Source: Chitinophagaceae bacterium (GTDB lineage: Bacteria > Bacteroidota > Bacteroidia > Chitinophagales > Chitinophagaceae). Taken from it: a DNA stretch of 64,000 bases. Shown in pieces: positions 57,724-64,000 of this stretch. Position 1 is the stretch's first letter, and every line of letters begins with the position of its first letter. The notes beneath the pieces were generated by a model, which saw only the letters and a program-made list of their open reading frames with translations, was not told the DNA's origin and made no database searches. The stretch lies in the NCBI GenBank assembly GCA_947452965.1, contig CANGEW010000001.1, forward strand, positions 124,001 through 188,000, given 5' to 3'. Position numbers and translations under genes: made by a program.

Positions 57724-58614
57724 ATGAAAGAAGATATTGAACCAGATTTTTTTTATTTTTCAAAAAAAGAAAGAAAGGGGATTTTTTTACTCATCATTCT
57801 CAATTGCCTCATTTGGTTGTCACCATATATTATAAAACAATTTTTTATTGATAATACTAATTCTTTTTTCAGCGAGATAAATGTAAAGGAATTCTTGAGT
57901 GAAGACGTTGATACAAAGACAATGAAAATTAATACTAATGAAAACCCAAAATCGACTAAATCATTACATTATTTTGACCCCAATTTAATAGATCAAGAAG
58001 AATGGCAATCGTTTGGAGTAAGTGAAAAAACAAGTGCCACTATTATTAAATATGTATCAAAAGGTGGACGATTTAAAACAGCCAAAGACTTAAATAAAAT
58101 TTGGGGTATGCCGTCGGCATTAGTGACAAAATTAATTCGATATGTTATCATAAAAGACAGCTTTAATGACCATCATGCGTCAAACATAAGTTTATCTGTA
58201 CATAAAAAATCTACACCTTTGATTAACATAAACGAAGCAGATAGTGCTACGTTTGAAAAACTTTATGGTATTGGACCAAAGCTGTCTCAAAGAATCATTT
58301 TATTTAGAAAAAAATTAGGTGGCTTTTATGATATTCATCAGGTTAGCGAAGTTTGGGGTTTACAAGATTCTGTTTTTCAAAATATTAAAGAACAATTCAT
58401 CATATCTTCTATCAATCTGGTAAAAATCAATATTAACAAAGCGCCCCTGGAGCAATTGCAATCACATCCTTATATAGGTTATAAACAAGGGAAAATGATA
58501 ATCAATTATCGCAATCAACATGGAAGCTTTGAAAAGTTAGAAGATATTCAAAAAATCATATCAATTGACAAGGAAACATATAGCAAAATAGAGCATTATT
58601 TAACCATTGAATAA
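57724..58614 (+). CDS. Membrane-anchored helix-hairpin-helix (ComEA-like) protein
   Basis: 296 aa with an N-terminal membrane span (about residues 18-36) and three helix-hairpin-helix modules: FDPNLIDQEEWQSFGVSEKTSATI, ININEADSATFEKLYGIGPKLSQRI and ININKAPLEQLQSHPYIGYKQGKMI. The ComEA-type architecture points to DNA binding on the periplasmic side. A role in DNA uptake, alongside comF in this window, is possible but not shown. Confidence 0.85.
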   Translation: MKEDIEPDFFYFSKKERKGIFLLIILNCLIWLSPYIIKQFFIDNTNSFFSEINVKEFLSEDVDTKTMKINTNENPKSTKSLHYFDPNLIDQEEWQSFGVSEKTSATIIKYVSKGGRFKTAKDLNKIWGMPSALVTKLIRYVIIKDSFNDHHASNISLSVHKKSTPLININEADSATFEKLYGIGPKLSQRIILFRKKLGGFYDIHQVSEVWGLQDSVFQNIKEQFIISSINLVKININKAPLEQLQSHPYIGYKQGKMIINYRNQHGSFEKLEDIQKIISIDKETYSKIEHYLTIE

Positions 58615-58679
58615 TAATAAAAACTAACAGTTGTTGGTATTTATAAATTCCTAAATTGCATATCTAACGATTGCACAAT

Positions 58680-59819
58680 ATGGACTTCTCAAAAAATGAA
58701 TTAACCGAGCAAATTGCCACTACGGCAAGAGACTTTGCCAATCAGCATATCAGACCCTACTTAATGGAATGGGACGAATCGCAAATATTTCCATTAAATA
58801 TTTTTAAAGAATTGGGTCAATTAGGAATGATGGGTGTATTAGTTCCTGAACAATATGGCGGAAGCGGGCTCAGTTATTTTGAATACAATGTGATAATACA
58901 AGAAATCGCCAAAGTATGTGGCTCAATTGGATTATCGGTAGCTGCCCACAATTCTTTGTGTACAGGCCATATTCTTACTTTTGGAAATGAGGATCAAAAA
59001 AAACGTTACTTGCCAAAACTAGCTACTGCAGAGCATTTAGGCGCCTGGGGATTAACAGAACCCAACACCGGAAGTGATGCGGGGAACATGAAAACCACTG
59101 CCGTGAAAGATGGTAACAACTGGATCATCAATGGCACTAAAAGCTGGATTACACATGGCATTTCGGGTGATATTGCTGTGGTGATTTGCAGAACAGGGGA
59201 ACCAAGAGCAAAAAACAATTCCACTGCATTTGTTGTTGAAAGAGGCACCAAAGGATTCTCCGGTGGAAAAAAAGAAAATAAATTAGGTATGCGCGCAAGC
59301 GAAACAGCCGAAATGATTTTTGACAATTGCATCATACCAGATGAAAACAGATTGGGGGAAGTAGGTGATGGCTTTAAACAAGCGATGAAGATTTTAGATG
59401 GAGGAAGAATTTCTATTGCTGCATTAAGTATAGGCATTGCCAAAGGTGCCTATGAAGCTGCATTAAAATACTCACAAGAGAGACATCAATTTGATCAGCC
59501 CATCTGTAATTTTCAATCTATTGCATTTAAACTAGCCGATATGGCTACGAAAATTGAATGTGCTGAATTGTTGATAGCACAAGCTTGCGACCTCAAAATA
59601 AAGGGACTTCCCATGACAAAAGAATCTGCCATGGCAAAATACTATGCAAGTGAAATTGCTGTAGAAATTAGTACAGATGCTGTTCAAATATTTGGCGGTT
59701 ACGGATATACGAAAGATTTTCCGGTAGAAAAATTTTACAGAGACAGTAAACTTTGTACCATTGGGGAAGGAACCAGTGAAATTCAAAAGCTTGTGATCAG
59801 CAGAGAAATATTGAAATAA
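58680..59819 (+). CDS. Acyl-CoA dehydrogenase
   Basis: FAD-dependent dehydrogenase of acyl-CoA beta-oxidation or branched-chain breakdown. 379 aa from ATG 58680. Markers: GLSVAAHNSLCTGHI, AWGLTEPNTGSDAGNMKTTA, SIGIAKGAYEAALKYSQER, and QIFGGYGYTKDFPVEKFYRDSKL with the C-terminal GEGTSEIQKLVISREI. Chain-length preference (short/branched) cannot be read reliably. With icmF in the window it suggests use of branched or short acyl-CoAs. Confidence 0.92.
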   Translation: MDFSKNELTEQIATTARDFANQHIRPYLMEWDESQIFPLNIFKELGQLGMMGVLVPEQYGGSGLSYFEYNVIIQEIAKVCGSIGLSVAAHNSLCTGHILTFGNEDQKKRYLPKLATAEHLGAWGLTEPNTGSDAGNMKTTAVKDGNNWIINGTKSWITHGISGDIAVVICRTGEPRAKNNSTAFVVERGTKGFSGGKKENKLGMRASETAEMIFDNCIIPDENRLGEVGDGFKQAMKILDGGRISIAALSIGIAKGAYEAALKYSQERHQFDQPICNFQSIAFKLADMATKIECAELLIAQACDLKIKGLPMTKESAMAKYYASEIAVEISTDAVQIFGGYGYTKDFPVEKFYRDSKLCTIGEGTSEIQKLVISREILK

Positions 59820-60209
59820 TTATTTTTTTTTTGCATAATACAAAGCTGCCAAAAACACACCAATTGAATCAGCAGCCCAATCTATTAAATCAAAACTTCT
59901 TCCGGGCACATACAACTGAATACATTCAGTTACAAAGCCCCAACAGGATATTGCAACTGCAACTATTGCAACCAAATTTAAAAATTTGGTTCTATTTGAA
60001 GAAGTAGAACGAAATGGGAAAAGCACTAAAAAAGTTAACACGCCAAACATGCCTGCATGCACCCATTTATCAAAATAGATGCGTTCAAACCAATCGGAAA
60101 CTTCAGGAAGATCTTTTTTGGGCAGACATATAATAATCATCACTACAAAAAACCAAATAACAGCTGGTATAAATTGCTTCGTTGTAAGCTTAGTTGCTTG
60201 TTCCCTCAT
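59820..60209 (-). CDS. VanZ-family membrane protein
   Basis: 129 aa with four hydrophobic segments and the VanZ-type FDKWVHAGMFGVLTFLV (containing the conserved WxHxxMF pattern) and FVTECIQLYVPGRSFDLIDWAADSIG. Function unclear; VanZ-like proteins are linked to lipopeptide and cell-wall antibiotic tolerance. The ATG at 60209 gives a four-base gap from gcvH; the ORF-track start at 60221 is a TTG overlapping gcvH. Its stop abuts the acyl-CoA dehydrogenase stop. Confidence 0.85.
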   Translation of the reverse strand: MREQATKLTTKQFIPAVIWFFVVMIIICLPKKDLPEVSDWFERIYFDKWVHAGMFGVLTFLVLFPFRSTSSNRTKFLNLVAIVAVAISCWGFVTECIQLYVPGRSFDLIDWAADSIGVFLAALYYAKKK

Positions 60210-60213
60210 TTTA

Positions 60214-60591
60214 TTAACCAACTAGTGCGGTATATGCTTCGGCATTCATCAATTGATCTACATCTGCAATATTATCCACTGTCATTTTAATCATCCAACC
60301 GTCACCATAAGCATTGGTATTTACGAGTTCTGGGTTGCTTTCCAAAAGAGGATTGATTTCTGTAATCGTTCCTTTTACCGGCAAAAACAAGTCGCTTACT
60401 GTTTTTACGGCTTCAACCGTTCCGAATACTTCTTCGGCAGCCAAGCTTTTCCCTTTGGTATTAATGTCAATAAAAACAATATCACCTAATTCGCGTTGTG
60501 CAAAATCAGTGATGCCAACTGTTGCCACATTACCTTCTAATAAAATCCATTCGTGGTCTTTTGTGTACTTTAAATGCGCAGGATAATTCAT
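60214..60591 (-). CDS. gcvH: Glycine cleavage system H protein
   Basis: Lipoylated carrier of the glycine cleavage complex. 125 aa; lipoyl-lysine motif GTVEAVKTVSDLFLPVKG (about residue 63), N-terminal YTKDHEWI and VGITDFAQRELGDIVFI. No gcvT or gcvP neighbour. It sits in an apparent operon: hypothetical, PPIase, gcvH, vanZ. Confidence 0.95.
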   Translation of the reverse strand: MNYPAHLKYTKDHEWILLEGNVATVGITDFAQRELGDIVFIDINTKGKSLAAEEVFGTVEAVKTVSDLFLPVKGTITEINPLLESNPELVNTNAYGDGWMIKMTVDNIADVDQLMNAEAYTALVG

Positions 60592-60601
60592 TTTATATTG
60601 A

Positions 60602-61348
60602 TTATTTGTTTTTTAATACTTCCATTTTCATACGTACATCCTTAACTGGCCTGTCGTTTGGACCTTTTTGAACGGCTGCAATTTTATCAACAACATCTAG
60701 TCCGCTAACTACCTCTCCAAAAACAGTATATTCCATATCTAAAAAGGGTGTTCCGCCAATAGTTTTGTATAGATTGCGCTGAGCCGGTGTGTATTTGAAA
60801 CCTTTTTGCATTTCAATCATATTTAGTTCATCATCGGTAAATGGTTTCCCTTGAACAATATAAAATTGACAAGCGCTACTTGCTTTTTCAGGATTACCAT
60901 CTCTGGCTGCAGCCAAAACACCTTTTTTGTGAATCAACTTATTATTGAACTCAGCAGGAATTCTTGACATGTCTCCCCCACCCATACCCAACATTTCTTC
61001 GGGCGAGGCATTTTTACTCATAGGATCACCCCCTTGAATCATGAAAGAACTAATTACTCTGTGAAAAATCAGACTATCGTAAAAATGATCGGTTACTAGT
61101 TTTAAAAAATTATCACGGTGCTTAGGCGTAGAGTCATATAATCGAACAATAATTACCCCGAGGTCGGTTGTAATTTTAACCTTTGAAGTGCCTGGGTTTT
61201 CTTCTTTTTTTAATGACGGCGCAGCAGTTTTAATTACTTTTAATTTTACAGGAGACTTTTGTACAGATGTTTTTTTTGCTTGAGCAAACAGGCTCAATGA
61301 AACAGAAGTCAACAAAAAAACTGTGAGGGTTAATTTTAAAATCTTCAT
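60602..61348 (-). CDS. Periplasmic cyclophilin-type peptidyl-prolyl isomerase
   Basis: 248 aa: signal peptide (MKILKLTLTVFLLTSVSLSLFA), basic Lys-rich spacer and a cyclophilin domain with FHRVISSFMIQGGDP, GNPEKASSACQFYIVQG and TVFGEVVSGLDVVDKI. The domain has an insertion around the LGMGGGDMSRIPAEF segment typical of bacterial forms. Likely assists folding in the envelope. Confidence 0.92.
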   Translation of the reverse strand: MKILKLTLTVFLLTSVSLSLFAQAKKTSVQKSPVKLKVIKTAAPSLKKEENPGTSKVKITTDLGVIIVRLYDSTPKHRDNFLKLVTDHFYDSLIFHRVISSFMIQGGDPMSKNASPEEMLGMGGGDMSRIPAEFNNKLIHKKGVLAAARDGNPEKASSACQFYIVQGKPFTDDELNMIEMQKGFKYTPAQRNLYKTIGGTPFLDMEYTVFGEVVSGLDVVDKIAAVQKGPNDRPVKDVRMKMEVLKNK

Positions 61349-61358
61349 TTTTTAAGTT

Positions 61359-61709
61359 TTATATAAAATCTTGGGATTGAAAATAAAGCAAAATATGATC
61401 TTTTAAGAAATTTTCTTGCTCAAAAAGATCAAAAGCAGGCAAAGCCTTCACTTGTGTAAAATGTGGCCAGCCTTCTTCATCATATCCATCAAAAGAGTAA
61501 TACCCGCTAGGAAGTAAAACAGTACAAATGGCAATGTGCATCAAATCTTGCTTTTGCTCCTTTGTAAACTCCTGTGGACCTTGCCCCAGCTCCTGAACAC
61601 CAATCAAAAGCAACACCCCGTTCATATCTGGCTTAATCCCAAAATGATCTTTTATTTTAATACGTAGCTTTAGCCATCTGACCTGTAAATCTTCTTCTAA
61701 TGGTTGCAT
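61359..61709 (-). CDS. Conserved Bacteroidota hypothetical protein
   Basis: 116-aa soluble protein. The core VLLLIGVQELGQGPQEFTKEQKQDLMHIAIC is a pattern I recognise as conserved among Bacteroidota, without known function. First gene of the PPIase-gcvH-vanZ operon. Its promoter element TACATTTG ends only four bases before the ATG, implying a leaderless transcript. Confidence 0.72.
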   Translation of the reverse strand: MQPLEEDLQVRWLKLRIKIKDHFGIKPDMNGVLLLIGVQELGQGPQEFTKEQKQDLMHIAICTVLLPSGYYSFDGYDEEGWPHFTQVKALPAFDLFEQENFLKDHILLYFQSQDFI

Positions 61710-61713
61710 ACTG

Positions 61714-61721
61714 CAAATGTA
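61714..61721 (-). promoter_or_regulatory. -7 promoter element for the hypothetical-PPIase-gcvH operon
   Basis: Minus-strand TACATTTG, perfect TANNTTTG, ends four bases before the start codon at 61709. Confidence 0.5.
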
Positions 61722-61741
61722 TAGAATAAGTAAAGACCGAT

Positions 61742-61749
61742 TATCTTTG
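61742..61749 (+). promoter_or_regulatory. -7 promoter element for serS
   Basis: TATCTTTG, perfect TANNTTTG, 32 bases before the serS ATG and 20 bases from the divergent element at 61714-61721. Confidence 0.5.
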
Positions 61750-61781
61750 CATACTTATTTGACTTATTAAAAGTTATATAC

Positions 61782-63050
61782 ATGCTACAAATTAGTTTTA
61801 TCAGACAGAATGTTGATTTCGTTAAAGAAAGATTATCGGTGCGTAATTATGCAAATATCGGAATAGTAGATACGATCTTGGCTTTAGATGACGAATTGAG
61901 AAAAATCAAATTCGAAACTGAATCTATACAAGCCAATATTAACAGTGCCTCCAAAGAAATTGGAATGTTGATGGGAAAAGGAGAAAAAGAGGGTGCAGAA
62001 AGTAAAAAACAAGAGGTTGGTTATTTAAAAGATGAATTGACAGACAAGTCTGCAAAGTTGCATGAATTAGAGGTTGACTTTCAGAAGCATCTACTGATGT
62101 TACCCAATCTACCCCATTGCTCTGTGCCAAAAGGAAAATCGGCCGAAGACAATGAAGTAGTGAGAGAAGGTGGCAAAATACCTTCATTAATTTCTTCTGC
62201 AAAGCCACATTGGGATTTAATTAAAGAACTTGATTTAATTGATTTCGAAACGGGTGCTAAACTTGCTGGCAGTGGCTTTCCACTTTATAAAGGAAAGGGG
62301 GCTAAACTGCAACGTTCATTAATTCAGTTTTTTTTAGATTATAATACAGAAGCCGGCTATACAGAATATCTTCCTCCATTGATGGTAAATGAAGCAACTG
62401 CATATGGAACGGGTCAGCTTCCCGATAAGGAAGGTCAAATGTATCATATTACCGCAGATGGACTGTATTTAATTCCAACAGCCGAAGTACCTGTTACCAA
62501 TGTATTTAGTAATGAAATTATAAAAGATGCTGACATTCCCGTAAGAATGACCGCTTACACTCCTTGCTTTAGAAGAGAAGCCGGTAGTTTTGGAAGCGAT
62601 GTAAGAGGATTGAATCGTGTGCATCAATTTGATAAAGTTGAGATTATTCAGTTGGTACATCCACAAAACAGCTATCAGGTATTAGAAGATATGGTTTTGC
62701 ACGTTGAGAAATTATTACAATTGCTTGAGTTGCCTTACCGAATTCTTCGTTTATGCGGTGGCGATATGGGCTTCACTTCTGCACTAACATACGATTTTGA
62801 AGTGTATAGTGCCGCTCAGCAAAAATGGCTGGAAGTAAGCTCAGTGAGTAACTTTGAAACATTTCAAACCAATAGGATGAAAATAAGATACAAAGATGAG
62901 CATGGCAAAACACAATTATTGCATTCGCTAAATGGCTCCTCTCTTGCCTTACCAAGAATTGTTGCCTCACTTTTAGAAAACAATCAAATAGAAGGTGGCA
63001 TACAATTGCCAGAGGCTTTGCATAAATATTACGGCGCAACTACAATTTAA
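61782..63050 (+). CDS. serS: Serine--tRNA ligase
   Basis: Class II synthetase, 422 aa: N-terminal tRNA-binding helical arm (residues about 30-110), motif 2 TPCFRREAGSFGSDVRGLNRVHQFDKVE and motif 3 LNGSSLALPRIVASLLEN. Complete, with an ATG start. It reads into the haem lipoprotein gene downstream. Confidence 0.97.
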   Translation: MLQISFIRQNVDFVKERLSVRNYANIGIVDTILALDDELRKIKFETESIQANINSASKEIGMLMGKGEKEGAESKKQEVGYLKDELTDKSAKLHELEVDFQKHLLMLPNLPHCSVPKGKSAEDNEVVREGGKIPSLISSAKPHWDLIKELDLIDFETGAKLAGSGFPLYKGKGAKLQRSLIQFFLDYNTEAGYTEYLPPLMVNEATAYGTGQLPDKEGQMYHITADGLYLIPTAEVPVTNVFSNEIIKDADIPVRMTAYTPCFRREAGSFGSDVRGLNRVHQFDKVEIIQLVHPQNSYQVLEDMVLHVEKLLQLLELPYRILRLCGGDMGFTSALTYDFEVYSAAQQKWLEVSSVSNFETFQTNRMKIRYKDEHGKTQLLHSLNGSSLALPRIVASLLENNQIEGGIQLPEALHKYYGATTI

Positions 63051-63060
63051 ATTTATACTT

Positions 63061-63372
63061 ATGAATCAGTTTTTTATTAAAATATCCCTGTTTGTTGTTA
63101 TTACTTTTGCTGCAATTTCTTGTAGCCACAAATCAACGCCAACAGTTGCTTCACAACCAACTCCTGTAAAAAATGAACCAGCTACAGGCAATATTGCTGA
63201 TGGTCAAAAAACATACAATAGCAAATGTGGCAGTTGTCATACGCTTATACAGCCTAGTGAATATAGTGCACATAATTGGGGACCCATTTTAAGAAGCATG
63301 TGCAGAAAAGCTAAATTAGATGAAATAGAAAAAGCCAATGTAACGGCTTATGTGATGAGTATTGCGAAATAA
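63061..63372 (+). CDS. Small c-type cytochrome lipoprotein
   Basis: 103 aa from ATG 63061 (ORF-track start at 62995 overlaps serS). The signal ends in AAISC (lipobox Cys 20). A single haem-binding CGSCH at about residue 59 and a later Met (SMCRKAKL) as candidate sixth ligand. Haem and envelope location suggest electron transfer; the partner is unknown. A strong bidirectional terminator follows. Confidence 0.85.
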   Translation: MNQFFIKISLFVVITFAAISCSHKSTPTVASQPTPVKNEPATGNIADGQKTYNSKCGSCHTLIQPSEYSAHNWGPILRSMCRKAKLDEIEKANVTAYVMSIAK

Positions 63373-63386
63373 TTTTTAAAAACCAT

Positions 63387-63419
63387 AAAAAAACCCAACT
63401 AAAATAGTTGGGTTTTTTT
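63387..63419. terminator. Strong bidirectional terminator
   Basis: AAAAAAACCCAACTA and TAGTTGGGTTTTTTT form a perfect 15-bp stem with a 3-base loop. U-runs occur in both directions. It separates the cytochrome gene from the convergent transporter gene. Confidence 0.9.
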
Positions 63420-63434
63420 ATTTAATCCATTTAA

Positions 63435-64000
63435 TTATCGGACACCATTCATTAATTTTAATAATTTCCAACTTAACGCAAAAAGCACTAATGAAGCTGC
63501 GCCTGCCATAAATACAAACAACATGAAAAAGTCGTACAAATCAGTAATCTTAAACGACATAAATGTTGGTTTCTCTGGTCGTAAATTCCAAGTCTGTACT
63601 CGCTCTTCTTTAGATGATATTTTTTTGCCATCTACCACTTTTACCACATCCAATGAGTCGTGAGTTAACAATAATGTATCATTCAACATTAATGCGCGAT
63701 CAAAATTTCCATTATTTGATTTAATTACTTTTAAATGATAATTAGAAACCGTTGCGGTTTTTACAGAATCAACGGTTACGTTTACCAAACTATCTTTCCC
63801 TTCAGCTGTTTTTTCAATTTTTGCAGAGGCAACTTTTAATTGACTTGTTCCTTTTGGGTCAGCAGACCATATAGACTGATCTAATAAATTTGTATTTAAT
63901 ACAGACATCGCATTTGTGCTTGCCACAGGGCTATATAATTTTTCTGCTCTAACTTCTTCAGGATATAAAGCACTCAAAGTTCCAGCAAACTTATTGGCTG
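63435..64000 (-). CDS. Peptide MFS (POT) transporter, C-terminal part (5' end beyond window)
   Basis: The frame stays open through the window edge (NKFAGTLSALYPEE is read upstream of the ORF-track start), so the gene is truncated by the window. NKFAGTLSA is the pattern near the last transmembrane helices of proton-dependent oligopeptide transporters. After it comes an Asp/Ser/Thr-rich soluble stretch of about 130 residues before a final hydrophobic helix (FFMLFVFMAGAASLVLFALSWKLL), as in Bacteroidota peptide transporters with a large periplasmic insert. The assignment is moderately sure without the N-terminal half. Confidence 0.72.
   Translation of the reverse strand, partial: ANKFAGTLSALYPEEVRAEKLYSPVASTNAMSVLNTNLLDQSIWSADPKGTSQLKVASAKIEKTAEGKDSLVNVTVDSVKTATVSNYHLKVIKSNNGNFDRALMLNDTLLLTHDSLDVVKVVDGKKISSKEERVQTWNLRPEKPTFMSFKITDLYDFFMLFVFMAGAASLVLFALSWKLLKLMNGVR

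Overview
The window is a stretch of chromosome from an AT-rich member of the Bacteroidota, most likely Chitinophagia/Chitinophagaceae-like. Evidence for this includes a bifunctional LpxC/FabZ, a PorX-type PglZ response regulator, gliding-type GldA, an IcmF fusion mutase, a bacterial PcrB/GGGP synthase, DUF4290, DUF5686, DUF6089 and FISUMP proteins, and repeated TANNTTTG -7 elements just upstream of start codons. Both ends cut genes: an acetyl-CoA synthetase at the left and a peptide MFS transporter at the right. I see no tRNA, rRNA, CRISPR array, prophage or insertion sequence. Most of the window is core housekeeping DNA, so the unusual material lies mainly between the genes.

Layout. 1-5.9 kb: acs (3' part), queA, an L,D-transpeptidase, kbl, two small membrane proteins and a secreted serine hydrolase. 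5.9-8.5 kb: the Fo/stalk genes atpB-E-F-H on the minus strand, with a strong hairpin between atpE and atpF and an inverted repeat in the promoter. 8.7-13.4 kb: two metallo-beta-lactamase-fold enzymes, DUF4290 and the (p)ppGpp enzyme relA/spoT. 13.5-14.9 kb: a four-unit tandem array of paired hairpins and a compositionally distinct FISUMP gene. 15-21.2 kb: a PBP4-type lipoprotein, an arginase-fold protein with damaged metal sites, korA without korB, a DUF6089 barrel and nth. 21.3-26.9 kb: a small anti-sigma-like protein, ftsB-eno, gldA, ricT and holB. 26.9-30.7 kb: a twin GC-rich palindrome, a beta-helix lipoprotein, comF and radA. 31-40 kb: a winged-helix regulator, pdxA, rsmA, icmF, a dihaem peroxidase, the GGGP synthase and ruvB. 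40-45.3 kb: an RprY-like regulator, recQ and a copper P-type ATPase. 45.4-54.7 kb: tsaE and ald on the plus strand, then the lipid A block lpxD / DUF5686 / lpxC-fabZ / lpxA with an ABC ATPase and an HD hydrolase. 54.8-64 kb: porX, a small conserved protein, a PhnP-like hydrolase, a helix-hairpin-helix protein, an acyl-CoA dehydrogenase, a hypothetical-PPIase-gcvH-vanZ operon, serS and a haem lipoprotein.

Functional threads: envelope construction (lpxA, lpxC-fabZ, lpxD, PBP4, L,D-transpeptidase, DUF5686), type IX secretion/gliding (porX, gldA), aerobic energy and acyl-CoA metabolism (ATP synthase, acs, acyl-CoA dehydrogenase, icmF, korA, eno), genome maintenance (nth, recQ, ruvB, radA, holB) and translation/tRNA modification (queA, tsaE, rsmA, serS).

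I did not find a defence island or an obviously new protein system. The strongest candidates for something undescribed are non-coding: the tandem double-hairpin array upstream of relA, whose stems show compensatory changes; the duplicated 19-bp element with a 12-bp palindrome upstream of holB; and two similar plus-strand promoter-plus-terminator units, at about 36.9 and 41.1 kb, that could be small RNAs.
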